64,000 bases of DNA, from assembly GCF_029962835.1 (NCBI RefSeq), contig NC_080581.1:22334001-22398000 (forward strand), in the 5' to 3' direction. Positions 50,501-61,501 of the stretch are shown here, one piece after another; the first letter of the stretch is position 1, and every line of letters begins with the position of its first letter. The translations under genes were made by a program, and so were the position numbers. The stretch comes from Magnolia sinica. Its lineage: Eukaryota; Streptophyta; Magnoliopsida; Magnoliales; Magnoliaceae. The notes beneath the pieces were generated by a model. That model saw nothing but the letters and a program-made list of their open reading frames with translations, searched no databases and was not told the DNA's origin.

Positions 50501-50716
50501 TGGTGGTGTTCTTATGGTTATTGTTCGTGCGTTATGCTTTTGGTTATGCTCATTATGAATCAGACTGATGATTATAAATCCTCCTTGTAGTATCCTAGGA
50601 TCAGAACCTGGTGAATGGATGCCGGGATCCAAGAATGGGGTTCTACGGAGGCTGTCGGCGTCGGATTCGACGATCGGGAATTCTGTGAGCCCGGTTTCCG
50701 AGTTTGGGGCGTGATA
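44525..50716. mobile_element. solo LTR B (inverted relative of LTR A, with D inserted)
   Basis: Runs TGTAAGACCCG...GGGGCGTGATA with GCTGG duplications at 44520-44524 and 50717-50721. Net length is 3,933 bp without D. It is the inverted counterpart of LTR A along its whole length but lacks A's minisatellite. The right terminal CA is mutated to TA. A (CT)n run at 44987-45001, a TA-rich stretch at 45476-45592 and many gggccca words are present. Open frames (for example 44833-45165) are low complexity. Confidence 0.85.
47616..49869 (-). mobile_element. solo LTR D (Athila/Tat-like, 2,254 bp)
   Basis: On the minus strand it starts TGTTGAGGGTCAAATATTGC and ends CTTGGGGAGTGAACA, matching the termini of the LTR of element H. 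The minus-strand end also has cctgtggattcgacc followed by tcggtcttacc, typical for this lineage. Flanking duplications GTCTC lie at 47611-47615 and 49870-49874. LTR A shows the uninterrupted sequence (gacacagtgagagacgcgg near 14114). A minus-strand TATA box (TATAAAGG) lies at 48642-48649. There is no coding content. Confidence 0.9.
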
Positions 50717-50721
50717 GCTGG

Positions 50722-50844
50722 AATTGGAAATGGATGGACGGCTTAGATGTAGTCCATATATGCCACATGTGTGGGAAGGATGCATGCACTCAGAGGTACT
50801 AATAATATAATTTAAAATCTTCATGCACGTATAGCTGCATGTAC

Positions 50845-50881
<37 letters not shown>

Positions 50882-53452
50882 TTTTATTTTTTTAAAGGTA
50901 AGACGTCCAGGGCCTGAGGAATGGATGGACGGCTCTGGACATCCTGCATCATCAAGGTGGGGTGCACTTACGTGGCCTACTGATTGTGGTAGGGTGAGGC
51001 CCACCTGCATTTGGCAAGGCCTAGTTGCATTTGGTGAAGCCCATAGGCACTTTTTCCTTGGGTTGCAACATGTACTGGCAGATGTTAAACGGTCCCCCTG
51101 TTGCAGCTGCTTTGGGGGCCATTTTTGGCCCTATTTGGCAGCACAACCACGGCTCATCTTTGGTCGTGTTCTCGATCCTTATCAGTGCTCATCCAATAGC
51201 ATGGTGGCTGCCACCTTCCCTGTTTAAAACGGCCTGAGATAGGGTCGTTTCCACCCTTATTTTCAGGCTGATATCAGCCCGCTGCTGTAGCTCGACAGAG
51301 CTGGTTTGAGGGCTGCCACTTCATTGGGTTTCAGCCACTATCTGAGGCCATTTTCATGTCATTGCTTGGCCCCAAAACAGGGCCCTACTTAGGCAGGTTT
51401 GGCCTTGAAATAATGCCTGAATGTAGGTTTCTTCCAGCTTCAAAATAGGGTCCGCCCTTCACTATGTGCATAGTTTCTGCTGACGGGTGCTTTTATACAT
51501 GTGTGGTGAGGTGTGATGGAGCTTTAGTATGAGTTTATTTTAGAGTCTCCTAGAGAAGAAAAATAATGGAGGGAGAGGTCTTACCTTCCACGGTTGGGTC
51601 CGACCCGAACTTGGGTGGTCACGCACACACCCAACACCCTCAGCTTCTTCCTCCCTTCTCTCTCACTTTCCTTTCTCTTTTACCTCACAAGTGGTGTGGC
51701 TATGGCTCCACACTGACTCGGCTCAGTCCAGTTTTCACGGACTGAGTTGGGGCAGTGTGCTCCAGGCTCACCAAAATAGCCCTCTGTTTTACTCTCTCTC
51801 TCTCTCTCTATCTGTTTTCTCTCTTTCTTCTCTCTTCGACTCTTTCCTCTCTCAACTCTCTTTCTTTGTGAATTCTGAGGGGCTGAGCTCCCCATTTATA
51901 GGCAAGGGGATGGAGACCTCTGTTTTTCTTAAAACGGATAAATGCAGCTTGTAATTCCTCCCGTTTTGGCTATTTTTGCCCTGAGAGAGAGAGAGAGTTG
52001 GCTTTTGCACATTGGAAATCCAACCGACACAGCTCTCCCCATAACTTCAGCGGTCCGTTCACCTTCTGTTTATTCATGATAGAACGGACGGTCAGGGATC
52101 AATTCCCTTTGTTTATTTTCAAGGGGCCCACTAGTATGGTTTTCAGAAAATCCATTCCTTCCATCAGTTTTGTAAGGTGACGTTAGGCTAGCGACCACAA
52201 TATGGGAAAATCCGAGATTTGGATGAGCCACACCACTAGTCAATGTGTGGTGCTAATTCTGTGAATTCTAATTTACGCCCGTTGTTACAACAAGCAGATT
52301 ACTATCTGGTTGTTTAAAATAGATGAGGGTCCACCTGTGATGATCTTCTGGAAGATCTACTCCATTCACCGTCTTTGGCACGCCGTGCTAACCCATGGTC
52401 CGAAATTTGAAGTAGATCCGAATTTCAGGTGGGCTGCACGATCGGCTAATGTATCAAATGGTATTCACCATTAAACCCCGTGCACGTAAAATTTGAATGA
52501 ATTGAGTTATTTTGTGTGAAGTCCACTTTACTACTTGTAGTTGTACGATCCACTCTGTTCATCGTGTTTAACATGCCCTGCTAGGATTAAGGTCCAAAAA
52601 TGGGGCAAATCTGTTGATCGGGTGGGCCATACTATCCGATTAAGCATCAATGGTGGCATGTAGTGGCATTCACTATTTACGAACTCGCCATCCATTTCTC
52701 AACTGGCATCCGACGCCCGTTATGTCGAAATGTGCCGTCCGAATGTCTTGAAATTTGGCGAACATGTATTATTTTTCGTGCTCTTTCCTGTGATCCAATT
52801 TGGGTCCCGATCTCCCGAGGATGAATAAGATATTCTTTTAATGGCTAATATACTTTAAAATTCCAAAATAATATTTGTACTCCTCTGATTGACAAGTTAC
52901 CAGGTAGTTTGGACTTAAACCTGAAGATCTTCATAATGACCGATTCATCCTGATATTCGGATGGCCCATTTGGCGGATCCAAACCTGATGGATGGTCATG
53001 TGACTTATTAAAAATAAGAAAGTTTTATGGTTAGCACTCTAACCATGCATATGGGTGGATGTATGGTCAGTTTTGTGAATGGGTGATCACAAAGTAGGTT
53101 TTCAGAGTGATCAGGGGTATAGGTCAATGGCGTTTTCATAATTTTTGTTGATCTGTGAGTTTTGGGAAATCTAATGGCTCCATATGGTTATAAGTATATT
53201 TCTAAGCAATTTTTACAAACGAACGTATATCTAAATCATTATGGATAGGGAGTTTCTTTGTTATTCCGTTCAAGGGAAAGTTCTTACATCAAATCACGTG
53301 ACGAATGACCTTATTTTGAAATTAAATGGTCAGATGGCTTGATCTATAAATAGCGATCATTCCCAATGGATAGATTCGTGTCGGGGAATGGATGCAAGGT
53401 CAAGATAGCTAGGTTGGTGTCGTACATATGTACGTATCAAGTTAAACTTCAT
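50722..53452. repeat. right part of LTR C
   Basis: Holds a (TA)n tract at 50850-50877, a T run, CT-rich stretches at 51794-51840, and gtgggcc repeats. The TATA-like signal mentioned for C is at about 51890. No gene supported. Confidence 0.6.
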
Positions 53453-53506
53453 GGTAACACCCGAGGACTTTCAATACTTGGGTATTGAAAAGTTCGGGGT
53501 GTTACA
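53453..53506. repeat. terminal hairpin of LTR C
   Basis: ggtaacacccgaggactttc and the reverse complement of the last bases (tgtaacaccccgaactttt) pair across a short loop at tacttgggta, giving a near-perfect palindrome of about 54 bases that ends at the LTR terminus. Confidence 0.8.
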
Positions 53507-53511
53507 GTTGT

Positions 53512-54175
53512 TGCCATAACCTTGCCTCTAGATCTTACTTTGTCAGTACATTTGAAGGCAACATATCTATAACCTTCATAGTTGTAGCAGTGGACAGCTT
53601 TAAGTTATTTAATAAGTTTACTCATACACTTCTCAACCATATTGGCCTTCTTACCACAAGTCTTTCCTTTACTAAATTTAAGAATTTTTTAAAATTTTCT
53701 AGACAATTCCTTTTCCTCATCCTCATCATCACTCTCACTTTCAAATTCATTTTTTTTATACCTATGTGATGACTAGCTTCTTCTTGCTAGAGGGGGTCTT
53801 AAAGTGTAGTTCGTATGTTTGTAGAAAACCTAAGTTTTTTTTTACTTTCATCTCATTTATGTTTCTACACTCTTCTATTGAGGTTACTTTGAGAGTGAAT
53901 CTATGTAGAAGAGATCTAAATATTTTCCTATATATACATGCTTTTAGGAGTCTCTCACCTAAATTCTATATAGAGTTGCAAATATAATTCAATTTAAAAT
54001 AAAACTCCAAAAATATTTCAGACTCTTTTATTTTAATATTTTCAAATTGAGTCATTAAGAGTTAAAGCTTTGAGTGTTTCACTGTATTAGTTCCCTCATG
54101 GATGCTTTTCAATATGTCCTCTGCTTCCTTACCCATTTCACATGTACATATGTATTTAAATTCATGAGAGGAAAC
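53512..54175 (-). pseudogene. gag of element E (UBN2/Retrotran_gag type), broken
   Basis: Minus strand encodes the copia Gag core: EGTNTVKHSKL, a LMTQFENIKIKESE-like stretch, NLGERLLKA, then FTLKVTSIEE and LGFLQTYELHFK, as in SIRE-like elements. An acidic stretch (FESESDDEDEEKEL) precedes a decayed zinc knuckle in which the second Cys and the His are lost (C-Y-N-Y-E-G-Y-R-Y pattern, about 53530-53575). Several in-frame stops are present. The N-terminal part is cut by element F at 54176. Confidence 0.75.
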
Positions 54176-54655
54176 TGTTAGACATAGGCCAGTGGGGCCC
54201 ACTAGTGATCAATCACTAGTGGGTGGGTCCCATATGTTTAGGCTTCTTCTGGCCTCTTCCTTTCTGTTGATATTTCAAATTCGAAATTGAATTTGATTTT
54301 ATATAGGAGATAGGGAGAAGACTGGATAATGTGGTCTCATCCCATCTCCTTCCTTTCCTATAAAAAAGGATGAGCTTTTCTCTCGTAAAAAGCATCAATC
54401 ATAAGAAATATCGAGAGTATACAGAAAGATATAGTGTGCACAATAATCTGTCCATTTTGGCTTGTCCTTAGGACTATCTAATCCATAGATCGTGATCTAG
54501 GACCATCTATACCGTAGGATCAGAGGTGTGAATAGATCCATCTACTCTAGTAGTAGATATGCACGCTGTTGGAGTGTTAATCTTCTACTTTGTGAGGGTT
54601 CCATATCGTGTAGACCGTCAGATCTTGAGGGCTCACACTTCCATGCTTCCCAACA
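54176..54655 (+). repeat. 5' LTR of element F
   Basis: 480 bp, TGTTAGACATAGGCC...CTTCCCAACA. A TATA box (TATAAAAAA) at 54359-54367 would place the transcription start near 54390. The inverted words cactagtgatcaatcactagtg lie at 54200-54221, close to the left end. Confidence 0.85.
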
Positions 54656-54656
54656 G

Positions 54657-54668
54657 TGGTATCAGAGC
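54657..54668 (+). other. primer binding site of element F (initiator tRNA-Met)
   Basis: TGGTATCAGAGC one base after the LTR, a perfect match to the complement of the plant tRNA-iMet 3' end. Confidence 0.95.
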
Positions 54669-57073
54669 ATTCAACGGCGAATCTCCAATTATTTTCATCT
54701 AAAAAGGTAAGTGGCCCCTTTTTTTTGGATTAAATTCCTAATCATCGCTTTTGTATGGTATCGGATCAGTGTGTGCACTGTGACTCTCGATGTGCACATA
54801 TGCACCGAATTTGGGCCGATGCAGATGCATGTGTACAGTGAATAAGCATCATTATCTTGAAAATATTGTCATGTGAACGAAGCGCACCATCTATCTATAT
54901 ATTTTAATCTAATAATCTGGATTGCTTTTGTGGCGATTAGGATTTTCATCAGGGGAGTTATGTGATGCCAAGGCCTTCCCACATTGTACATTGTACACGT
55001 GTAATTATGGCCTTGTTTGGATTACCAAACAGTGTACACGTGGCATGTGGTGTACACATGGCAATCATTGTACATGTGGCAATTGGTATCAGAATCCACT
55101 TGTCATGTGTACAGTGATTAACGGTGGGACCCACTAGTCAGAATCCACAACCAATGTGTGGAGTGGATTGGCTGGTGTACATCATACCAGCTATATAGTT
55201 GCTGTACACGTGATTGGCTGGTGTACGTCACACCAACTATATATCTGCTGTGAGAAGCAATTGCTGATGTACATCACACCAGCTATATAGCCTTTATATT
55301 GAAGTTAGCAAGTTTTGTGGGATGTGTTGTTTCCAAACTGTCCATCCATTAAATGGGAGGCACTAGTAACATACTAAAAATTGGGCTGGGCCCCACTAAT
55401 CAGGTTAACTGCACATGCTCATTTAATATAGACCTTTGCCAATGAGACATGCTTCCTGGTATGTGTTCAGCCCACTAGATAAGTGGCCGAGATCTCACAC
55501 ATTTCATGTGTTTGATACAAACCAGCCCTCTGGACTCTCATCAGTCATATATACCTTAGGCATTTTGTAGTGGGAACACACGATTGCTTTCAGATGAGTC
55601 ATTTGATATTCTAGCAGTATGTTGAGGTTGATCTGCAGGTATTCAGAAATCATACATACACTTGACACATTAACAAAATTGAACTGTCCAAATGGTGGGA
55701 CCCACTGGAATGTGCATAGGCTGTCATCTAAAGGGAAGATTGATTGAAATTAATCTAATCTATGATAAATGACCATTTGCTTGTTGGGTGGTGATCAACT
55801 GACTTTGTTCATTTTAACCATTCTTCACAAGATGCTGAGATGTAATTCAAAATAATGTCGCCTTGTCTTTGTTGTTTCTTGATGCCACATTAGACAACTT
55901 TCATCTTTTGCATGTAACCTCTCGTGTGTGTATGTGCCCCACCTTAACTAAGATCTTAAATGGTTCAGGCTAATGGGCTCTTAAATACAGCCTGAGCCTA
56001 ACCCCATTTATTAATGAGCTTAGATTTTAGCCCTGATGTGCCCTCGTGCCTACTAGCTCAGATCAAACTCAGTCTAAAAATGAGCCAAACCAACCAATGG
56101 GCCAAGCAAGGTAAGGCCAGTCCATCTTGTTCAAATCTGGCTCAGATGGCTTGCTAACATCTCATTTACCACTTGAAGGATGCTATTTGCAGACAATCTA
56201 CACATGCTAAAGCATCACACATGTAAAAGAACCAGGAAATTCATTAGGTGGGACCATCAACTCTGAGTAACTACCTGATCGGCTTATCAGGTGGGCCAAT
56301 CATGTCTATTGATTGTGATCCACGGGCCAAAATATCACAAATAAAGTGGTCACCTAATTGGTTAAGTTATTGAATTCTCCTGTAATTAAGCTTATGCAAT
56401 TTTTGTGTGGAATGTTCTTCTTTTTGCAAACTGTTAACCATATTTAGCGGAAATATGAATAGTGGAGATAAAATCTGCTTTGAGAATTAGTGATCTAGAG
56501 ATCATCAGTGATCGAAACGATCATCAACCATGATGATCAATGTTGATGAAAGGATCCATCATCAATAATGATCATTAATGGTAATGATCAGATCTATCGC
56601 TAATAGACATGATCACTAGTAATGATAAAACTCTCTTTATGGCTATGCACTTCAAAATTTTTTTTTTGAATCTGATGATAATAATTATGTGTGATATAAT
56701 TAAGCCTGATGTGATTAGATCTTAGCAATTTTTTCATTGGAATATAGAAAAATTAGTGTAGAATGCTCCCTATATATAAATAAGTTGTGTATAACCAGAG
56801 TGAGAGTTAATTCTCCTCCACCAAATGATGCATGTAACCTGTAATGGAAGGTTACACGTTATACAAATATAATTTTATAAAAGCATCAATTTCATCTTAA
56901 AAAGAGAACTTGATTGTTCTACATCGCCCATTCGGGTATGTGGACTTTCAGATCTCGTTAAGATGTGTTGATTACTTTTATACTTTGAAAATTTGTATAA
57001 CACGTAGAAATGCTGATGATTAGTTTCAATACTTTAGATCATAGTTAAGTAGTGATACTTATCCAATGTAGAA
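54669..57073 (+). other. 2.4-kb leader of element F
   Basis: No coding frame. It contains repeated gtgtacacgtg/gtacacatgg words (54995-55110), a 46-bp tandem unit (gctggtgtacatcataccag at 55171, 55217 and 55263) and a gatcatc-rich patch (56505-56625). Such a long leader is unusual for a copia element and may include an older insertion. Confidence 0.5.
55171..55292. repeat. 46-bp tandem repeat, three copies
   Basis: Copies start at 55171, 55217 and 55263, each about gctggtgtacatcacaccag then ctatatag. Imperfect. Confidence 0.85.
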
Positions 57074-57935
57074 ATGACCACCAAAGCGTTAATTGCTGAA
57101 AGTTGAAAGGACAACATTTTGACAATAACAACTATGAAGACTAGTCTCGCGTGGTGCGAAGCCTTCTGGATGAGGACGACATATCGCACACACTTGATGA
57201 GGTTCAAGAGGAACCCATACTGGCTGAAAATTGAAATTTAAGCGAACATAGGGATGCAATGACCTGCTACAATAAGTGGCGTAAACAGAATCATTTAGGC
57301 CATAATGTCCTTATTAGCACAATGCACAAAGAACTCATACCTATGTATGAAGTGCATGGCACCGCTGAGGGAATCTAGGAAGCACTGATAAATTTCTATG
57401 AGCAGAAGTCAAATGCGAAAGTTCGGGCAATGGAATTAGAATTCCAGGAGTATAAGATATCAGTTGGCTACTGCATTAAAGATCATATCCGTAAGATGGA
57501 GTAAATGATAGGTGCCCTTAGGAATCTTGGGTGTAAATTGATTGAAAATCAAAAGATAATAGCAATGAACCATTCCTTGCCTGAATCTTAGGCCCCAACC
57601 AAAAGAATTCTGAACCATACTGATTCTATCATTACGTTCAAAGACTTTTGTGACCACTTAGTACGTGAGGTTGAAATGAATGCAATTCAGCCAGGTTCGG
57701 CCAAGACCTTTATAGCAGAGACCCATAAGCAAAAAACTAACCAAAAATAGTTCAAAGATCGCAAGAAGGTGAAAAAAATAACAAAGAACAAAAGTCCAGA
57801 TCACCTCCTCCAAATCTCTAGGGGAATGGAAAGAAGAAGCAGAAAAAGACAAATATAGTCTGCTTTGTCTGTGAAAATTCTAGCCATTATGCTCGGCAGT
57901 GTACCCATAAAAAGACGGTAATTCTTAAGTCATTA
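57074..57935 (+). pseudogene. gag of element F, broken
   Basis: Copia Gag of the UBN2 type. Early residues MTTKALIAE are followed by a stop and a frameshift. Further on the core DEDDISHTLDEVQEE and NFYEQKSNAKVRAMELEF, plus LGCKLIENQK, are readable. A complete zinc knuckle (C-F-V-C-E-N-S-S-H-Y-A-R-Q-C, CCHC) lies at 57861-57902. In-frame stops and at least one frameshift disable it. Confidence 0.8.
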
Positions 57936-57941
57936 GATACT

Positions 57942-58253
57942 TTGTATGTAGGCATTTGCTCTGAAATCCTTTCCGTTGATAATATATCTAACGAGCGAAT
58001 TTTGGATTCAAGCTCAACAAAGCAGGTGGCATGGAGTTATCGAGGACTTGAGGAATTTCGGCCTGTATTTAAGGGAAATTACGAGGTGTATATAGGAAAT
58101 AATGTTATCGAAGATGTACTAGGGATTGACGTTTCCTATCTCCGTATGCGGTTAGGGCAAACAATAATCCTCCGTGATACTCTTTATGCACCGGGGATAC
58201 GTCAGAATTTAATTTCTATTTCTAGGTTATTATTTCATGATTTTTATATTTAA
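57942..58253 (+). pseudogene. protease of element F
   Basis: ILDSSSTKQV at about 57999-58028 stands where copia proteases have ILDSGAT, so the catalytic D is followed by S-S instead of S-G. The later LRDTLYAPGIRQNLISISRL is the conserved pre-GAG-integrase approach. A stop follows at 58251. Confidence 0.8.
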
Positions 58254-58299
58254 TTTTCTGGGACGAGTTTTTTTGAGACTAAATAACCTCATCTTTGCA

Positions 58300-59640
58300 T
58301 GAAAAAATTTAATTTCAGATTTATTTATTCTGGACATAGATACTGATAATGCACCTCTTGCTTTATCTGCTATGTTGAATGAAACTGTAATATCTGAATC
58401 TCAAAAATGGCACACAAGATTTGGTCATGTCGAAAAGTATCGTATGACAAGACTAGTACTTTTTGGTCTATTACACTCCTTATGCAAAGTTGATTTGCCA
58501 TTTTGTGAACATTGTATGTTCAGGAAGACTTCGAAGAAACCATTTCCTAAAGCGGCTAAGTCCAAGGGCACACTAGAGATAATCCATTTAGATATCTATG
58601 GACCCTTCCATGTACATGTCAGAAGTGGATGTCAATACTTTATCACTTTCATTGACGATTACTCATGCTATGGATATGTGTATCTCATCTCACACAAATC
58701 TAAGGCTTTTGATTGTTTTCTTAAATATAAAGCTGAGCTGGAGAATTAGCTTGAGAAAAATATTAAAATCCTTCGATTTGATAGAGGTGGCGAGTATACA
58801 TCTGAAATGTTTAAATCATATTGTAAAAATATTGGAATTGTTTGGCAGTACACAATAGCTTACACTCCACAATAAAATGGTGTTGGAGAGAGAAGGAATA
58901 GGACACTATTGGACATGGTTAGAACGATGATGGCACAAGCCAATCTCTCTACCACATTATGGGGAGATGCACTATTAACAGCCGTCTATGTCCTTAATAG
59001 AGTCTCATCTAAATTCATTCCTAAGACCCCATATGAGATGTGGTCTGAGAGGATTCCTTCTCTAGCCAACCTACGCCCTTAGGGATCTTCGGGATTTATT
59101 TTGCTACTTACTTTGTATAGAGGTAAACTTGATAGTAAAACCATTGAATGCGTGTTCATAAGGTACCCTATGCATTAAAAGGGATACGTTCTAGTCTATG
59201 AGGACCATGGACGATGGATTGAGATAGAATCACGGGACGTGACCTTCGTCGAAGATAGATACCCCAGTCGAATGTAGCAAAAGGTTCCAATAAATTTTTT
59301 TAAAATACCTAATATATCTAAGGAGAGTGGGAGTTCTACTTCTCAAGATGATGATGCTCGTATAGTTCGTCAGGACAATGAGAGGACATCTCAGCAGGCT
59401 TTTGAGTTACATCGAAGCGAAAGAGTATTGATTCCTCGAAGATACTTCGATATTGAGGGACAAACATTCTCTTGCATTGCGATTGATGATGATAAACCTG
59501 ATTCGTATCAGGATGCATTATTATCTTCTAATTCGGCCGATTGGGTGAATGCGATGGACAAAGATCGCTTCCATAGAAAAAATAAAGTCTGGGAACTTGT
59601 TGATCTGCCTTCCAATTGCAAAGCAATAGGTAATAAATGA
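58300..59640 (+). pseudogene. integrase of element F, broken
   Basis: GAG_pre-integrase zinc motif: WHTRFGHVEKYR with H-H and FCEHCMFRK with C-C (58402-58530). The catalytic core follows with the first D in IIHLDIYGPF, the second in FIDDYSCYGY, and the E in the VGERRNRT block at about 58882-58905. Stops at 58747, 58873 and elsewhere break the frame. The C-terminal part includes VDLPSNCKAIGNK, the start of the RT approach, at about 59590-59640. Confidence 0.85.
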
Positions 59641-60810
59641 GTATTAAAGATCAAAAGAAAGGCAGATGGTATAGTGGAAAAGTATAAAATATGATTAATT
59701 GCTAAAGGTTTTACACAAAAAGAAGGCATTGATTACGAATAGACCTTTTCACCTGTTGTAAAGTTCTCCTCAATCCGGATGATCTTGTCTATTGTCACAA
59801 GTTTAAACTTATAGTTATATCAGATGGATGTAAAGACCGTATTCTTAAATGGTGACTTGGATAAAGAAATATACATGTAACAGCCCATGGGTTATGTAGA
59901 GAAAAAGCATCCACAGAAAATCTGTAAGTTGTTAAAATCTATCTATAGGCTGAAGCAATCTTCAAGACAGTGGTATATGAGGTTCCACTTAGCCATCACC
60001 ACTTTTGGATTCATAATGAGTGAAAAAGATCGTTGTGTATACATGAAACGATCTGGAAGATCTTTTCTGATACTATTTCTATATGTAGACGATATCTTAC
60101 CAGCTGGTAATGACATGCAATTGTTGATATTGACTAAAGATTGGCTATTTTCGAACTCTTAGATGAAAGACCTCACTGAAGCCAACTTTATTCTTGAGGT
60201 AAAAATCATCAGGGATCGCCTTAAGAAATTTTTAGGCTTGTTTCAAGCCACCTATATACAAAAGATCTCAGAGCGGTTCAGTATGGAAAATTCAAAAGCT
60301 ATTAAAACCCCTATGGATAAAGCTACGAAGCTAGATAGAAAATCATGTCCCCAGACTGAAGCCGAGAAATTGGCTATGTCCTCAGTACCTTATGCAAGCA
60401 CAGTAGAGAGCTTAATGTATGCTATGCTTTGCACTAGACTAGATATTAGCTATGCAGTTGGCATAGTCAGCCGCTATCAGAGTAACCCGGGACAGTCTCA
60501 TTGGCAAGCCTCAAACGTATATTTCTCTATCTCAGAGGAACAAAAGACCTAATGTTGTTTTATGAAGGCACAAGCCTCGAGCTCAAAGGATATTCTAATG
60601 CTGCTTGGGGTAATGACGCTGACGAGGGAAAGTCTACTTTAGGATATATATTCTTGCTCGGAGGAGGAGCTACCTCATGGTTGAGTAAGAAACAAACATC
60701 CATAGCTCTTTCATCTATAGAGGCTGAGTACATTGCATGTTGTGCTGCAGTTCAGGAGTGTATATGGGTTCATAGATTTCTATTAGGTCTGAGTGTTGTA
60801 CTAAGTGTTC
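59641..60810 (+). pseudogene. reverse transcriptase of element F, broken
   Basis: Copia-type RVT_2: KRKADGIVEKYK, AKGFTQKEGIDY, FSPVVKFSSIR, QMDVKTVFLNGDLDKEIYM, LLKSIYRLKQSSRQWY, and the catalytic FLYVDDILPAGND at about 60076-60114 (YVDD intact). Stops at 59692, 59740 and 60160 and a frameshift near 60500 disable it. The RT-RNase H linker KTPMDKATKL lies near 60306. Confidence 0.9.
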
Positions 60811-61055
60811 ATTAGCTTATATCGCTGAAGATAGACAATACTTCTGCCATGGACTTGGCAAAGGACCCTAAACACCACCAGAAGTCTAAGCATATTAAGA
60901 TCAAGTATCATTACGTCCGTGATCAAGTGAGAGATAAGAAGGTTGCCCTGAACTACATTCCTACTAAGGAGATGATGGCTGATCCCATAGTGAAACCTAT
61001 AGCCAGAGATCTATTTCAGGTTCACGTCAAACAGATGGGATTGAGGAAAGCTTGA
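60501..61055 (+). pseudogene. RNase H end of element F pol
   Basis: GYSNAAWGNDADEGKSTLGY, SWLSKKQTSIALSSIEAEYI at about 60587-60732 and, after a stop, DLAKDPKHHQKSKHIKIKYH with the final IARDLFQVHVKQMGLRKA, ending TGA at 61053-61055. D and E catalytic positions of copia RNase H are recognisable (the D of GYSNA is replaced by N). One stop at 60813 breaks it. Confidence 0.9.
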
Positions 61056-61501
61056 GTGATGCACTTGTTTTGTAGTACCTTTGATCTTTTATTAATGAAT
61101 AACACATTCCATTTATTCGATATTGAACACTAATATAAACTAGGTAAGTAGATCATCAACATTTACCTTGAGATCATGTAGGATTTATATTTTTGTTGGC
61201 AGGCCGGTCACCCACTCGCACTGGTTGACCAACCTTGAATGTACAAGAGAGGTACATTTGGAGTCATACTCATACATTAAGGTATGAACTTCTCTTTATT
61301 GTGAATAATAAAGGATGAGGATATGAGTGAGTCGTATCCACCAACAATCTTTTAAGATTGAAGATGAGACTGATAAAGTCGAATAACATAATCATACCAT
61401 TCATTTTTCATGCGATCAATGTTATGGCCTGAATTTATAGCCATGTAATGAGGTTATGAGATGAGTCGTACCTCATGTAGAATTGAAAAGGCCGACCTAT
61501 A
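61056..61501 (+). other. 3' region of element F
   Basis: Non-coding. The polypurine tract and 3' LTR are not reached before element G. The last five bases before G are CTATA (61497-61501), the likely target duplication of G. Confidence 0.6.

Larger units (their letters stand above)
41980..53506. mobile_element. solo LTR C (long gypsy-type LTR, with B inserted)
   Basis: Runs TGTAACGCCC...GGGGTGTTACA with 5-bp duplications GTTGT at 41975-41979 and 53507-53511. Net length without B and its duplication is 5,330 bp. It has no coding domain. Near 42335-42410 it has ggccacctgcactacctg and gtggccagctcagtatgaa, phrases also typical near the GCGTTACA side of other long gypsy LTRs; LTR A has a similar gccacctgcatgc at 13220. 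A minus-strand TATAAATGGGG lies at about 51890. Both suggest that C is on the minus strand. Confidence 0.85.
19603..54175 (-). mobile_element. element E: SIRE-like Ty1/copia, pol-deleted, heavily interrupted
   Basis: Minus-strand element whose visible parts are a split 3' LTR (19603-19909 plus 39849-41183), a polypurine tract at 41184-41200, a non-coding internal stretch (to about 41700) and a broken gag (41750-41979 plus 53512-54175). No pol is present. Interruptions are the CACTA element at 19910-39848, solo LTR C (41980-53511 with its duplication) and copia element F from 54176. Its 5' LTR should lie to the right of the window. Confidence 0.7.
54176..61501 (+). mobile_element. element F: Ty1/copia retrotransposon, decayed, 3' end outside window
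   Basis: Order: 5' LTR 54176-54655, primer site 54657-54668, long leader to 57073, broken gag, protease, integrase, reverse transcriptase and RNase H to 61055, then 446 bases of 3' region to 61501, where element G interrupts it. No 3' LTR is present; it should lie beyond G. Left 5-bp flank is GAAAC. Confidence 0.85.
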
